Positions 19,455-28,109 of a DNA stretch of 64,000 nucleotides are shown piece by piece. Position numbers and translations under genes: made by a program. Every line of letters begins with the position of its first letter. The first letter of the stretch is position 1. The notes below the pieces were generated by a model. That model was not told the origin of the DNA. It did no database searches and saw only the letters and a list, made by a program, of their open reading frames with translations. Source of the DNA: Pseudomonas silesiensis (GTDB lineage Bacteria; Pseudomonadota; Gammaproteobacteria; Pseudomonadales; Pseudomonadaceae). The stretch is from NCBI RefSeq assembly GCF_001661075.1, contig NZ_CP014870.1, forward strand, positions 3,554,501 to 3,618,500, in the 5' to 3' direction.

Positions 19455-20612
19455 ATGTCAAACAACCTGCTTGCCAGGCTCAGCCTGATCGCACTGGCCT
19501 TGACGCTGAGCGCTTGCGACAAGGCCCCGACTGCCGAAGAGCAGGCGCCACTGGCCACGGTTCGTATCGAAACCCTATCGACCCGGCCACTGTCGATCAG
19601 CAGCGAACTGAGCGGGCGCATTGCCGCGCCGCGCATCGCCGAAGTCCGCGCCCGGGTGGCCGGCGTGGTGCTGCAACGGACCTTCCGTGAAGGCAGCGAC
19701 GTGAAACAGGGCGACGTGCTGTTTCGCATCGACCCGGCACCGTTCAAGGCTGACCTGGACAGCGCCGAGGCCGCGTTGCGCAAGGCCGAGGCCAATGCCT
19801 TCCAGGCGCGCTTGCAAGAGCAGCGCTATGCCCAGTTGATCGAAGGCAATGCCATCAGCGGCCAGGACTACGACAACGCCCGGGCGGCGGTACGCCAAAC
19901 AGCCGCCGACGTCGCCGCCAACCAGGCCGCGGTGCAGCGGGCGAAACTGAACCTGGGTTACGCCACCGTCACCGCGCCGATTTCCGGGCGCATCGGCCGC
20001 GCGCTGGTCACCGAAGGCGCGCTGGTCGGGCAGAACGAAACCACGCCGCTGGCCTTGATCCAGCAGTTGAACCCGATTCACGCCGACCTCACCCAGTCGA
20101 CCCGTGAACTCAACGAACTGCGCCGCGCCTTCCGATCCGGTCAATTGCAGCAGGTAGGCCAGGGCCAGGCCAAGGCCACGCTGATCCAGGACGACGGCAG
20201 CCTCTATCCGTTGCCGGGCAAGTTGCTGTTCACCGACATCACGGTCGACCCGGGCACCGGCCAGATCATCCTGCGCAGCGAGTTCCCCAACCCGGACCTC
20301 GATTTGCTGCCGGGCAGTTTCGTTCGCGTGCGACTGGAACAAGCGGTCAATGAGCAGGGTATCAGCGTGCCGCAACGGGCCATTCAGCGCGACAGCGCCG
20401 GCATCCCCCAGGTGCTGTTGCTCGACGCCGAACAACGGGTCGGCCAACAGCAGGTGGAACTGGGCCCCGTGCAGAACGATCGCTGGATCGTCACCGGCGG
20501 CCTCAAGGCCGGCGACCGCATCGTCGTCGAAGGCCTGCAACACGCCAAGCCCGGCGAGAAAGTGCAGATCGACGACTCCCCTCTTCCCCTTGCCCAGGCT
20601 TCTGGTCAGTAA
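19455..20612 (+). CDS. RND efflux periplasmic adaptor (membrane fusion) lipoprotein
   Basis: A 385-residue adaptor of the AcrA/MexA type. The signal peptide ends in lipobox LSAC with acylated C21. Then the barrel-sandwich (lipoyl-like) halves, an alpha-hairpin (about 90-160; AEAALRKAEANAFQARLQEQRYAQL), a beta-barrel (about 200-280) and a membrane-proximal domain. It links the inner-membrane pump to an outer-membrane channel. The start at MSNNLLARLS was chosen because it begins the lipoprotein signal; the frame is open further upstream through the REPIN. The substrate is not predictable. Confidence 0.9.
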   Translation: MSNNLLARLSLIALALTLSACDKAPTAEEQAPLATVRIETLSTRPLSISSELSGRIAAPRIAEVRARVAGVVLQRTFREGSDVKQGDVLFRIDPAPFKADLDSAEAALRKAEANAFQARLQEQRYAQLIEGNAISGQDYDNARAAVRQTAADVAANQAAVQRAKLNLGYATVTAPISGRIGRALVTEGALVGQNETTPLALIQQLNPIHADLTQSTRELNELRRAFRSGQLQQVGQGQAKATLIQDDGSLYPLPGKLLFTDITVDPGTGQIILRSEFPNPDLDLLPGSFVRVRLEQAVNEQGISVPQRAIQRDSAGIPQVLLLDAEQRVGQQQVELGPVQNDRWIVTGGLKAGDRIVVEGLQHAKPGEKVQIDDSPLPLAQASGQ

Positions 20613-20627
20613 GCAGGACGCTTTTTT

Positions 20628-23600
20628 ATGCCGCAGTTCTTTATCGATCGCCCGGTGTTCGCCTGGGTGGTCGCCCTGTTCATTCTGCTGGCCGGTGCCT
20701 TGGCCATTACACAGTTGCCGGTGGCGCAGTACCCCGACGTCGCCCCGCCGCAGATCGAAATCTATGCCGTGTACCCGGGCGCGTCGGCGCAGACCGTGGA
20801 CGAGAGTGTGGTCAGCCTGATCGAGGAAGAGCTCAACGGCGCCGATCACCTGCTGTATTTCGAGTCGCAAAGCAGCCTCGGCAGCGCGACGATCAAGGCC
20901 ACTTTTCAGCCGGGCACCAATCCGGAGATGGCCCAGGTCGATGTGCAGAACCGCCTGAAAGTCGTCGAATCGCGCCTGCCGCAGGCGGTCACCCAGCAGG
21001 GTTTGCAGGTTGAGAAAGTCTCGGCCGGTTTCCTGCTGCTGATCACCCTGACCTCCAGCGACGGCAAACTCGACGAGGTGGCGCTCAGCGATTACCTGGC
21101 GCGCAACGTGATGAACGAGATCAAGCGCCTGGACGGCGTCGGCAAGGCCCAGTTGTACGGCGCGGAACGGGCGATGCGGATCTGGATCGACCCGCGCAAA
21201 CTCATCGGATTCAACCTGACCCCGGCCGACGTCAACGCCGCCATCGTCGCGCAGAACGCCCAGGTCTCGGCTGGCAGCATTGGCGACTTGCCGACCCGCA
21301 GCACCCAGGAAATCACCGCGACCATCCTGGTCAAAGGTCAGTTGTCGACCCCGGAGGAGTTCGCCGACATCGTGCTCAAGGCCAACCCCGACGGTTCCAC
21401 CGTGCGCATCGGCGACGTGGCGCGGGTCGAGATCGGCAGTCAGGAATATCAGTTCGGCACCCGCCTGAACGGCAAGCCATCGACTGCGGTCAGCGTGCAA
21501 TTGGCCCCCGGCGCTAATGCCCTGAGCACCGCGACCCTGGTGCGGGCGAAGATGGATGAACTGGCGCGCTACTTCCCCTCCAATGTGGAATACAAGATCC
21601 CGTACGACACCTCGCCTTTCGTCAAGGTATCGATCACCAAGGTGGTCTACACCCTGATCGAGGCAATGGTGCTGGTGTTTGCGGTGATGTTCCTGTTCCT
21701 GCAAAACATCCGCTACACGCTGATTCCGACCCTGGTGGTGCCGGTGGCGCTGATGGGGACCTTCGCCACCATGTTGGCCCTGGGTTTCTCGATCAACGTG
21801 CTGACCATGTTCGGCATGGTGCTGGCTATCGGCATCCTGGTCGACGACGCGATTGTGGTGGTGGAAAACGTCGAACGGATCATGGTCAGCGAAGGCCTGT
21901 CGCCCAAGGAAGCGACGCGCAAGGCGATGCAGCAGATCACCGGCGCGATCATCGGCATCACCCTGGTGCTGGTGGCGGTGTTCATTCCCATGGCGTTCAT
22001 GCAGGGCTCGGTCGGGGTGATCTACCGGCAGTTCTCCTTGTCGATGGCCACCTCGATCCTGTTCTCCGCGTTCCTCGCCCTGACCTTGACCCCGGCACTG
22101 TGCGCAACCTTGCTCAAGCCGATCGCGAAAGGCGAGCATCATGAAAAACGTGGGTTCTTCGGCTGGTTCAACCGGCGTTTTGAACAATTGACCGTGCGCT
22201 ATCAGGGCTGGGTTGCCTATGCGTTGAAGCGCACGGGCCGCTACCTGTTGATCTACGGCGTGCTGTTGATCGGCCTGGGTATTTGCTTCAGTCGCCTGCC
22301 CTCCTCGTTCCTGCCGGTGGAAGACCAGGGCTACACCATCACCGACGTGCAACTGCCGCCGGGCGCGAGCAAGAACCGCACGGTGCAGGTGGTCGAACAG
22401 ATCGAAGCGCACAACGCCACTGAACCCGGGGTTGGCGACAGCACGGTGATCCTTGGCTTCAGTTTTTCCGGCAGCGGCCAGAACGCGGCGCTGGCGTTCA
22501 CCACGCTCAAGGATTGGTCCGATCGCGGCAGCGACGACTCGGCCAGTTCGATAGCCGACCGCGCCAATATCGCCCTCAGCCAGATCAAGGACGCCGTGGC
22601 CTTCGCCGTCCTGCCGCCACCCGTGGACGGTCTCGGCACCTCCAGCGGTTTCGAGTTCCGCCTGCAGGATCGGGGCGGCCTCGGCCATGCCACGCTGATG
22701 CAGGCGCGCACCGAGCTGCTCGAGGCCGCCGAGAAAAGCCCGATCCTGATGAACGTCCGCGAAAGCGCCCTGGCCGAAGCGCCGCAAGTGCAACTGATCG
22801 TGGACCGTAAACAGGCGAACGCGCTGGGCGTCTCGTTTGCCGACATTGGCAGCGTGCTGTCCACCGCCGTCGGGTCGGCCTACATCAACGACTTCCCCAA
22901 CCAAGGGCGGATGCAACGGGTGGTGGTCCAGGCCGAAGGCGATCAACGCAGTCAGGTCGCCGATCTGCTGAAGATCCATGTACGCAACAGTAGCGGGAAC
23001 ATGGTGCCGTTGTCGGCCTTTGTCCAGGCCAATTGGACCCAGGGCCCGGCGCAGTTGACCCGTTACAACGGCTACCCGGCGATCAGCATTTCCGGCGAAC
23101 CGAAACCCGGCCACAGCACTGGTGAAGCCATGGCCGAAATCGAACGACTGGTGGCGCAAGGGCCCGCAGGCCTGGGCCAGGAATGGACCGGCCTGTCGCT
23201 GCAGGAACGCCTGTCCGGCAGTCAGGCGCCGATCCTGCTCGGGTTGTCGCTGTTGATTGTGTTCCTGTGCCTGGCGGCACTGTACGAAAGCTGGTCGATC
23301 CCGACCTCTGTGTTGCTGGTGGTGCCGCTCGGGGTGCTCGGTGCGGTCCTGGCCGTGACCCTGCGCGGGATGCCCAACGACGTGTTCTTCAAGGTCGGGC
23401 TGATCACCATCATCGGCTTGTCGGCAAAAAACGCGATCCTGATCATCGAGTTCGCCAAGAGCCTGTACGACGAAGGCCACGACCTGATCGACGCCACGCT
23501 CCAGGCCGCCGGCTTGCGCCTGCGGCCGATCGTCATGACGTCGCTCGCCTTCATCCTCGGTGTAGTGCCGCTGGCGCTTGCCACCGGAGCCAGCTCGGCG

Positions 23601-23741
23601 AGCCAGCAAGCCATCGGCACCGGGGTGATCGGCGGGATGATCACCGCAACGTTGGCGGTGGTGTTTGTACCTGTGTTTTTTGTGGTGGTGATGAAACGCG
23701 TACGCAAGCGACCATCACAACACCACGAATCCGGATCATGA
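20628..23741 (+). CDS. RND multidrug efflux inner-membrane transporter (AcrB/MexB type)
   Basis: A 1037-residue HAE1-family proton-driven exporter with 12 membrane segments and two large periplasmic loops. TM4 carries the proton-relay pair in GILVDDAIVVVENVERIM and TM10 carries lysine in LSAKNAILIIEFAK. Porter-domain hallmarks such as PDVAPPQIEIYAVYPGASAQ and IRYTLIPTLVVPVALMGTF are present. It follows the adaptor by 15 bp. No outer-membrane factor gene follows, so it must borrow a channel encoded elsewhere. The stop codon overlaps that of the convergent fibronectin-III gene. Confidence 0.93.
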   Translation: MPQFFIDRPVFAWVVALFILLAGALAITQLPVAQYPDVAPPQIEIYAVYPGASAQTVDESVVSLIEEELNGADHLLYFESQSSLGSATIKATFQPGTNPEMAQVDVQNRLKVVESRLPQAVTQQGLQVEKVSAGFLLLITLTSSDGKLDEVALSDYLARNVMNEIKRLDGVGKAQLYGAERAMRIWIDPRKLIGFNLTPADVNAAIVAQNAQVSAGSIGDLPTRSTQEITATILVKGQLSTPEEFADIVLKANPDGSTVRIGDVARVEIGSQEYQFGTRLNGKPSTAVSVQLAPGANALSTATLVRAKMDELARYFPSNVEYKIPYDTSPFVKVSITKVVYTLIEAMVLVFAVMFLFLQNIRYTLIPTLVVPVALMGTFATMLALGFSINVLTMFGMVLAIGILVDDAIVVVENVERIMVSEGLSPKEATRKAMQQITGAIIGITLVLVAVFIPMAFMQGSVGVIYRQFSLSMATSILFSAFLALTLTPALCATLLKPIAKGEHHEKRGFFGWFNRRFEQLTVRYQGWVAYALKRTGRYLLIYGVLLIGLGICFSRLPSSFLPVEDQGYTITDVQLPPGASKNRTVQVVEQIEAHNATEPGVGDSTVILGFSFSGSGQNAALAFTTLKDWSDRGSDDSASSIADRANIALSQIKDAVAFAVLPPPVDGLGTSSGFEFRLQDRGGLGHATLMQARTELLEAAEKSPILMNVRESALAEAPQVQLIVDRKQANALGVSFADIGSVLSTAVGSAYINDFPNQGRMQRVVVQAEGDQRSQVADLLKIHVRNSSGNMVPLSAFVQANWTQGPAQLTRYNGYPAISISGEPKPGHSTGEAMAEIERLVAQGPAGLGQEWTGLSLQERLSGSQAPILLGLSLLIVFLCLAALYESWSIPTSVLLVVPLGVLGAVLAVTLRGMPNDVFFKVGLITIIGLSAKNAILIIEFAKSLYDEGHDLIDATLQAAGLRLRPIVMTSLAFILGVVPLALATGASSASQQAIGTGVIGGMITATLAVVFVPVFFVVVMKRVRKRPSQHHESGS

Positions 23742-25412
23742 TCCCGATAAATTGATTAAAGCCGGGATCGAACAATTTCCAGCAGCATCCCTGGCACGCA
23801 CCTCGAATACTTCGGCGATGCCATGCGTCAAACCGGTGACCGGGTAGCGGGTTCGGCGGTCCTGGCTCACCGGCTCCCAGGCTCCCCCATTGCGGCGGAT
23901 TTCATAACCGGTCACATCTACATTGTCATCAGAGGGATGCCAGCTCAGCCTTGCATTTCCCTCTGTCAGTGCCATGGACTGCAGCCCTCGCGGCGATGTG
24001 GGGGGCACTCGATCATGGGTCACTACACTGATCGACGCCGGTAATGCCGGGACGGGCCCTTCAGGTCTACGGGGCTGGACTTTGAACAGATATTCCTTCT
24101 CGGGGGTCAACCCCGTGGCGATGAATTCGAGCGCCGTGGTTCGTACCGGTTCTCGACCCGGGCAGGTGATTTCATAGTCAATCAAATAGGAGTGATCCTC
24201 AGGCCTGTCCCACTTCACCCACGCCTCGCAGAAGGTTCGACCAGGCGTGCGCAGGTTGCGCGGTTGCGTCCTGTCGGGACCGATCGTGATCGAGGTGCGT
24301 GAGGGCTCCGAGTGGCCACTGGCATTGAAGGCACGAACTTCGATGAAGTATCGGGCGTCAGGGACAAGATATTTGATGCCAGCCGTTAAATGTTCAGTGG
24401 TCAGCGTGTCGATGACTTCGGGATATTTATCTTCCAGGCCATAGGTCAATTCATAGCCGGGTTCCTTGGGGGTTCCCGCCCAACTGACAGCCACCCTGTC
24501 GTAGGTGACGATCAGGTGCAAAACACCTGGATGCGAGGGTATGGGGGGGCCGTCCAGGGTCTTTTCCGTGATGGTTGCGGGCAAGGAGTCGCCATTGGTA
24601 TTGGCGGCACTCACTTCGATAAAGTACGACGTATTTTTACTCAGGCCTGTCAACTCATGGTTCGGGTTGCTCGTCACCAGGGTCTGAGGGGCACCGCCAG
24701 GCTCGACACGATAGTGGACGACATATTCGATAGCCCCCGGGGACGGGGACCATGTCAGATTCATCTTGCTGCTGCCTGGGGTTACGTGCAGGTCCGCTGG
24801 CGGCGCGGGCACCTGCAATGTCTGTTTAACGATGCGGGCTGGAGCCGAATCACCGTTGCTGTTGGACGAGCGAACATCAATGTAATAGTTGGTATTAGAC
24901 AGCAGCCCAACGATCGTACAGGCAGGGTCAAGCGAGGTGGTATCAGTCGCCGGACCACTGGGCGCAACGCCGTAACTGATCTTGTAGCAAGTCACATTGG
25001 CGGGACCGGACCACGTCAATGCCATGCTATCCCTGGTTGGCACAGCGTTCAGATTCGTCGGGGCGGCAGGCGGAGAAGTGGCCAGGCTGGTCGCTGCCTC
25101 CACCCACATGGGAGATGACGCTTCCTCGGTGTTGATGCCATAGACGTGGATGTAATATCGGGTCCCGGGAGCAAGCCCGGTGATCTCGAATTTCTTTTGA
25201 GGCAACGGCAAGTCTATTTGGTCGATGAAGTTGTCCTCCGACCGTTCGCGCCCCCATTTCACCCGGGTTCCGGTTTGCCCTCCACCAGCACCATAGCCCC
25301 AGCTGATTTTCACGGACGACTCTGAAGTGCTCGTCACGACCAGACCTGCCGGTGAACTGAGTCGTGACGATCCGGAAGAGTGGGACGTTGATAACAGAGA
25401 ATGTCTTTTCAC
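23736..25412 (-). CDS. Multi-domain fibronectin type III protein, no signal peptide
   Basis: A 558-residue protein made almost wholly of fibronectin-III modules, six by eye (about 18-108, 112-198, 201-287, 290-378, 381-465, 470-555). Each shows the FN3 pattern SPxxLxVxxxxxSVxISW, Y-x-(I/V)-Y and LTPGTxYxIxVxA. No catalytic domain, signal peptide or membrane helix is evident. GTG start (VKRHSLLSTS) with AGGA nine bases upstream; the nearby ATG is in a different frame and soon becomes non-FN3. It sits where an RND outer-membrane gene would be expected, convergent with the transporter. Function unknown; surface binding or a non-classically exported protein are possibilities. Confidence 0.75.
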   Translation of the reverse strand: MKRHSLLSTSHSSGSSRLSSPAGLVVTSTSESSVKISWGYGAGGGQTGTRVKWGRERSEDNFIDQIDLPLPQKKFEITGLAPGTRYYIHVYGINTEEASSPMWVEAATSLATSPPAAPTNLNAVPTRDSMALTWSGPANVTCYKISYGVAPSGPATDTTSLDPACTIVGLLSNTNYYIDVRSSNSNGDSAPARIVKQTLQVPAPPADLHVTPGSSKMNLTWSPSPGAIEYVVHYRVEPGGAPQTLVTSNPNHELTGLSKNTSYFIEVSAANTNGDSLPATITEKTLDGPPIPSHPGVLHLIVTYDRVAVSWAGTPKEPGYELTYGLEDKYPEVIDTLTTEHLTAGIKYLVPDARYFIEVRAFNASGHSEPSRTSITIGPDRTQPRNLRTPGRTFCEAWVKWDRPEDHSYLIDYEITCPGREPVRTTALEFIATGLTPEKEYLFKVQPRRPEGPVPALPASISVVTHDRVPPTSPRGLQSMALTEGNARLSWHPSDDNVDVTGYEIRRNGGAWEPVSQDRRTRYPVTGLTHGIAEVFEVRARDAAGNCSIPALINLSGS

Positions 25413-25480
25413 TTGTGTTCATCCTGAAACATTGCCAACGAAGGTGGCGATGCTTGCATTAAAGTCGTTCGCGCCGGCAA

Positions 25481-25506
25481 CGCCACTAACAGACCTGTTA
25501 GTGGCG
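25481..25506. promoter_or_regulatory. Perfect 11-bp palindrome upstream of the FN3 gene
   Basis: CGCCACTAACA and TGTTAGTGGCG are separated by four bases, about 70 bp upstream of the FN3 start. There is no T-run, so a terminator is unlikely. It fits a dimer operator (it contains CT-N12-AG) or a leader hairpin. Confidence 0.5.
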
Positions 25507-25636
25507 CGGCGCTAGCTTTATGCCAATGCCCGGCATCACTCCTCGTCAGATCAAAAGATCGCAGCCTTCGGCAGTGCCTACAAAACCCCGGTGACCTGGT
25601 CTATGGTGGGAGCAATCCTGCTTGCCGTGAGCTCAC

Positions 25637-26278
25637 ATGCCCTACCTCGCCCGCACCCACCCACGCCTGTCCGCCGCCGCCACGCTCGGCATCGCGGTAG
25701 GCATTCTCGCTCCTGCCGATTCGATCATCAGCAAAATCCTTTTCGGCTGGAATGCCGGGGTCTGGACGTACCTGATCCTGATGGTTTGGCTCACCGTGCG
25801 GGCCAAAGCGCCGGACGTGAAGCGCATTGCCGAGGTCGAAGATGAGAACGCCGGGCTGGTGCTATTTGTGGTGTGCAGCGCTGCGATTGCGAGCCTGGCG
25901 ACCATCGCCTTCGAACTGGCCGGCAGCCGGGACCTGGAAACGACCCGCAAGATGCTGCACTACGGCTTTACTGCGTTGACCGTGATCGGGTCCTGGCTGC
26001 TGATCGGGGTCATTTTCAGCGTGCATTATGCTCGGCTGTTCTACACCTGGGACGGCAAGGACCCGGCGCTGCGTTTTGCTGAAGGCCTGACAACGCCCAA
26101 TTACTGGGACTTCCTGTACTTCTCGTTCACCATCGGGGTAGCCGTGCAGACCTCGGATGTCGGTGTAGCGACACGGGATTTGCGCAAGATCGTGCTGGCG
26201 CAGTCGTTGATCGGCTTCCTGTTCAATACCGCCATTCTCGGCTTCTCGATCAACATCGCGGCAGGCCTGTTCAACTGA
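25637..26278 (+). CDS. DUF1345 membrane protein
   Basis: A 213-residue inner-membrane protein of the DUF1345 family. About five hydrophobic segments (near 12-28, 38-52, 78-98, 112-135 and 185-210) and the family signature [23 protein letters not shown] (about 155-177). The role is unknown; the family resembles channel-like proteins but no transport activity is established to my knowledge. It stands alone between the FN3 gene (divergent) and an AraC gene. Confidence 0.85.
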   Translation: MPYLARTHPRLSAAATLGIAVGILAPADSIISKILFGWNAGVWTYLILMVWLTVRAKAPDVKRIAEVEDENAGLVLFVVCSAAIASLATIAFELAGSRDLETTRKMLHYGFTALTVIGSWLLIGVIFSVHYARLFYTWDGKDPALRFAEGLTTPNYWDFLYFSFTIGVAVQTSDVGVATRDLRKIVLAQSLIGFLFNTAILGFSINIAAGLFN

Positions 26279-26354
26279 CTCGTGCACAAACGTTCTAGGC
26301 ATCGACCACGATTCCGGCGCTAAATAGGCCGGCAATCCGTCCCACAGGTGCAGC

Positions 26355-27224
26355 ATGCCCCCTCACAACTGGATCGACCTGGCCCAGGACGCCGACACCG
26401 GCATCGAGACGCTGCGCGCGCATTTCGAGGGCCACGCCTACGACCCGCACTGGCATGACAGCTATCTGGTGGGCGTCACCGAGCAAGGGGTCCAGCAGTT
26501 CAACTGTCGGCGGGCCAGGCATCAAAGTACGCCGGGCAAGGTGTTTCTGCTCGAACCGGGCGACATCCACGATGGCGAAGCGCCGACCGAGGACGGTTTC
26601 ACCTACCGCATGCTGTACCTCGATCCGCAGTGGCTCACACGTGAACTCAGTGCAGTATTCGACAATGCTCCCGATAATAGTCAGTTGAGTTTCGCCAATA
26701 CCCTGACCACCGACGTGCGTCTGGCCCACGCCACCAGCCTGGCGTTTCAAGCACTGCATCAGGGTGAGCTCAAGATCGTGCGCCAGACCGCTCTCGACGG
26801 TTTGCTCGAACGTCTCACCCGCCATTTGCACTGGCGGGCTGGTTATGGCGACGATCCGCGCCTGCCGTCGGTGGCGAAGAAGGCGCGGGAGTACCTGCAC
26901 GCCAATGCTCAATACGACATCGGCCTCGACCAAGTGGCCGCAGCAACGGGCGTCGATCGATTCCGCCTGACCCGCGCCTTCAAGGCCGCCTACGGCATGG
27001 CCCCTCACGCTTATCTGGTGCAGTTGCGCCTGGCCACGGCCCGTCGGATGCTGGCCCGTGGCGAGCAACCGGCCACGGTGGCCATGGCGTTGGGGTTTGC
27101 CGACCAGAGCCACCTGGGGCGCTGGTTCGTGCGCGCCTACGGCCTGACGCCCGCGCTGTATCGCAAGCGCTGCTCAAATCTTCCAGACAGCCAAGCTCGG
27201 GAGCGTGAAGATCGGGTTCAATGA
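26355..27224 (+). CDS. AraC-family transcriptional regulator
   Basis: A 289-residue regulator with an N-terminal cupin-like AraC ligand domain (about 15-150; HAYDPHWHDSYLVGVTEQGVQQF, LLEPGDIHDGEA) and a C-terminal double HTH (about 185-280; GLDQVAAATGVDRFRLTRAFKA, GMAPHAYLVQLRLATARRML). Such regulators often control the adjacent LysE exporter, which starts 21 bp after its stop, and respond to an amino acid or related compound. Effector unknown. Confidence 0.88.
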   Translation: MPPHNWIDLAQDADTGIETLRAHFEGHAYDPHWHDSYLVGVTEQGVQQFNCRRARHQSTPGKVFLLEPGDIHDGEAPTEDGFTYRMLYLDPQWLTRELSAVFDNAPDNSQLSFANTLTTDVRLAHATSLAFQALHQGELKIVRQTALDGLLERLTRHLHWRAGYGDDPRLPSVAKKAREYLHANAQYDIGLDQVAAATGVDRFRLTRAFKAAYGMAPHAYLVQLRLATARRMLARGEQPATVAMALGFADQSHLGRWFVRAYGLTPALYRKRCSNLPDSQAREREDRVQ

Positions 27225-27245
27225 TCTTCACCGGAGTTGCCCGCG

Positions 27246-27854
27246 ATGTTGCCTTCTTTCCCGACGTTTTTGCCGTTCCTGCTATTTGCTTTCGTGGCGT
27301 CGATCACACCCGGCCCGACCAACATCCTGGCGTTGAGCAACAGCGCTCGATATGGATTGGCGGCCGCCGTGCCGATCATCTTCGGTGCCTGTGCCAGTGC
27401 CGCGACCATTGTGCTGCTGGTCGGCACCGGTGCCGGTTCATCGCTGACCACGCTACCCGTCGTTCAAACCGCAATGCAGTGGACAGGCGTGGCCTGGCTG
27501 AGTTTTTTGGCGTGGCAGATTTTCAGCGCTCCCGCCGAGGCCCTTGTCACTGAACAGTCCACTGCCCGCCTGGGGCTGGTGGGCGCAGCCAGCCTGCAAT
27601 TGATCAACCCGAAAACCTGGATGATGGCGCTGGCTGTTGTGAGCGTGTTCGCCGGAAGCGGCGAGCAGCGCCTTGGTCACGTGCTGTATTTGTCCCTGGC
27701 TTTTTTCCTGATATCCCTGCCATGCCTCGGCGTCTGGGCATTGCTCGGCGCGGGCTCGACGCGGTGGTTGCGCTCGCCGCGAGCGATGCAGCGTTTCAAC
27801 CGCTGCATGGCCCTGTTGCTGCTGGGATCGGCCTGGTTGAGTGTGTTGGCCTGA
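27246..27854 (+). CDS. LysE/RhtB-family amino-acid exporter
   Basis: A 202-residue inner-membrane exporter with about six helices and the family N-terminal motif SITPGPTNILALSNSARYG (about 18-36), plus NPKTWMMALA in the middle. GGAG nine bases upstream supports the ATG used; a TTG three codons earlier is too close to that site. Probably co-transcribed with the AraC gene. The substrate is unknown but is likely an amino acid or derivative. Confidence 0.87.
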   Translation: MLPSFPTFLPFLLFAFVASITPGPTNILALSNSARYGLAAAVPIIFGACASAATIVLLVGTGAGSSLTTLPVVQTAMQWTGVAWLSFLAWQIFSAPAEALVTEQSTARLGLVGAASLQLINPKTWMMALAVVSVFAGSGEQRLGHVLYLSLAFFLISLPCLGVWALLGAGSTRWLRSPRAMQRFNRCMALLLLGSAWLSVLA

Positions 27855-27915
27855 AGCCGCCTTCGCTGCGGTACGGCAAGCCGACAAACCAGCGCCTACC
27901 GCGTCAACGCCCCCC

Positions 27916-27945
27916 CCTTGTAGGAGCCGGCTTGCTGGCGAAGGC
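27916..27945. repeat. Single REP core
   Basis: One REP copy (TTGTAGGAGCCGGCTTGCTG ...) next to a CCCCCCCC tract; no inverted partner is visible within 150 bp. Confidence 0.75.
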
Positions 27946-28042
27946 GTCCGCATGGCCACTACAAGGCTGACTGCCACCCGTCGGCATTTTTTGCTCCTCG
28001 ATCAATCAGGCACTTGACGGCGGATTCGTTTTTAGTGTCTTC

Positions 28043-28056
28043 TGAAACCGGTTTCA
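28043..28056. promoter_or_regulatory. PtxS operator upstream of ptxS
   Basis: TGAAACCGGTTTCA is a perfect 14-bp palindrome and is the PtxS operator described in P. putida and P. aeruginosa. It lies 53 bp before the ptxS start; a half-site GGTTTCA follows at 28099. It implies autorepression relieved by 2-ketogluconate. Confidence 0.93.
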
Positions 28057-28109
28057 GCGCTGTCTCACACAGCACAAAACTTATAAATCCAATAATAAGG
28101 TTTCAGACC

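Noticed and set aside
19575-23609. Open frame of over 1300 codons antisense to the RND genes
   Set aside because: Same shadow effect of high-GC codon bias; the sense strand encodes intact adaptor and transporter proteins.
25027-25422. Alternative ATG frame at the start of the FN3 gene
   Set aside because: It has a better start codon, but after about 25 residues the translation loses the FN3 pattern; the GTG frame gives continuous FN3 modules and has AGGA nine bases upstream.
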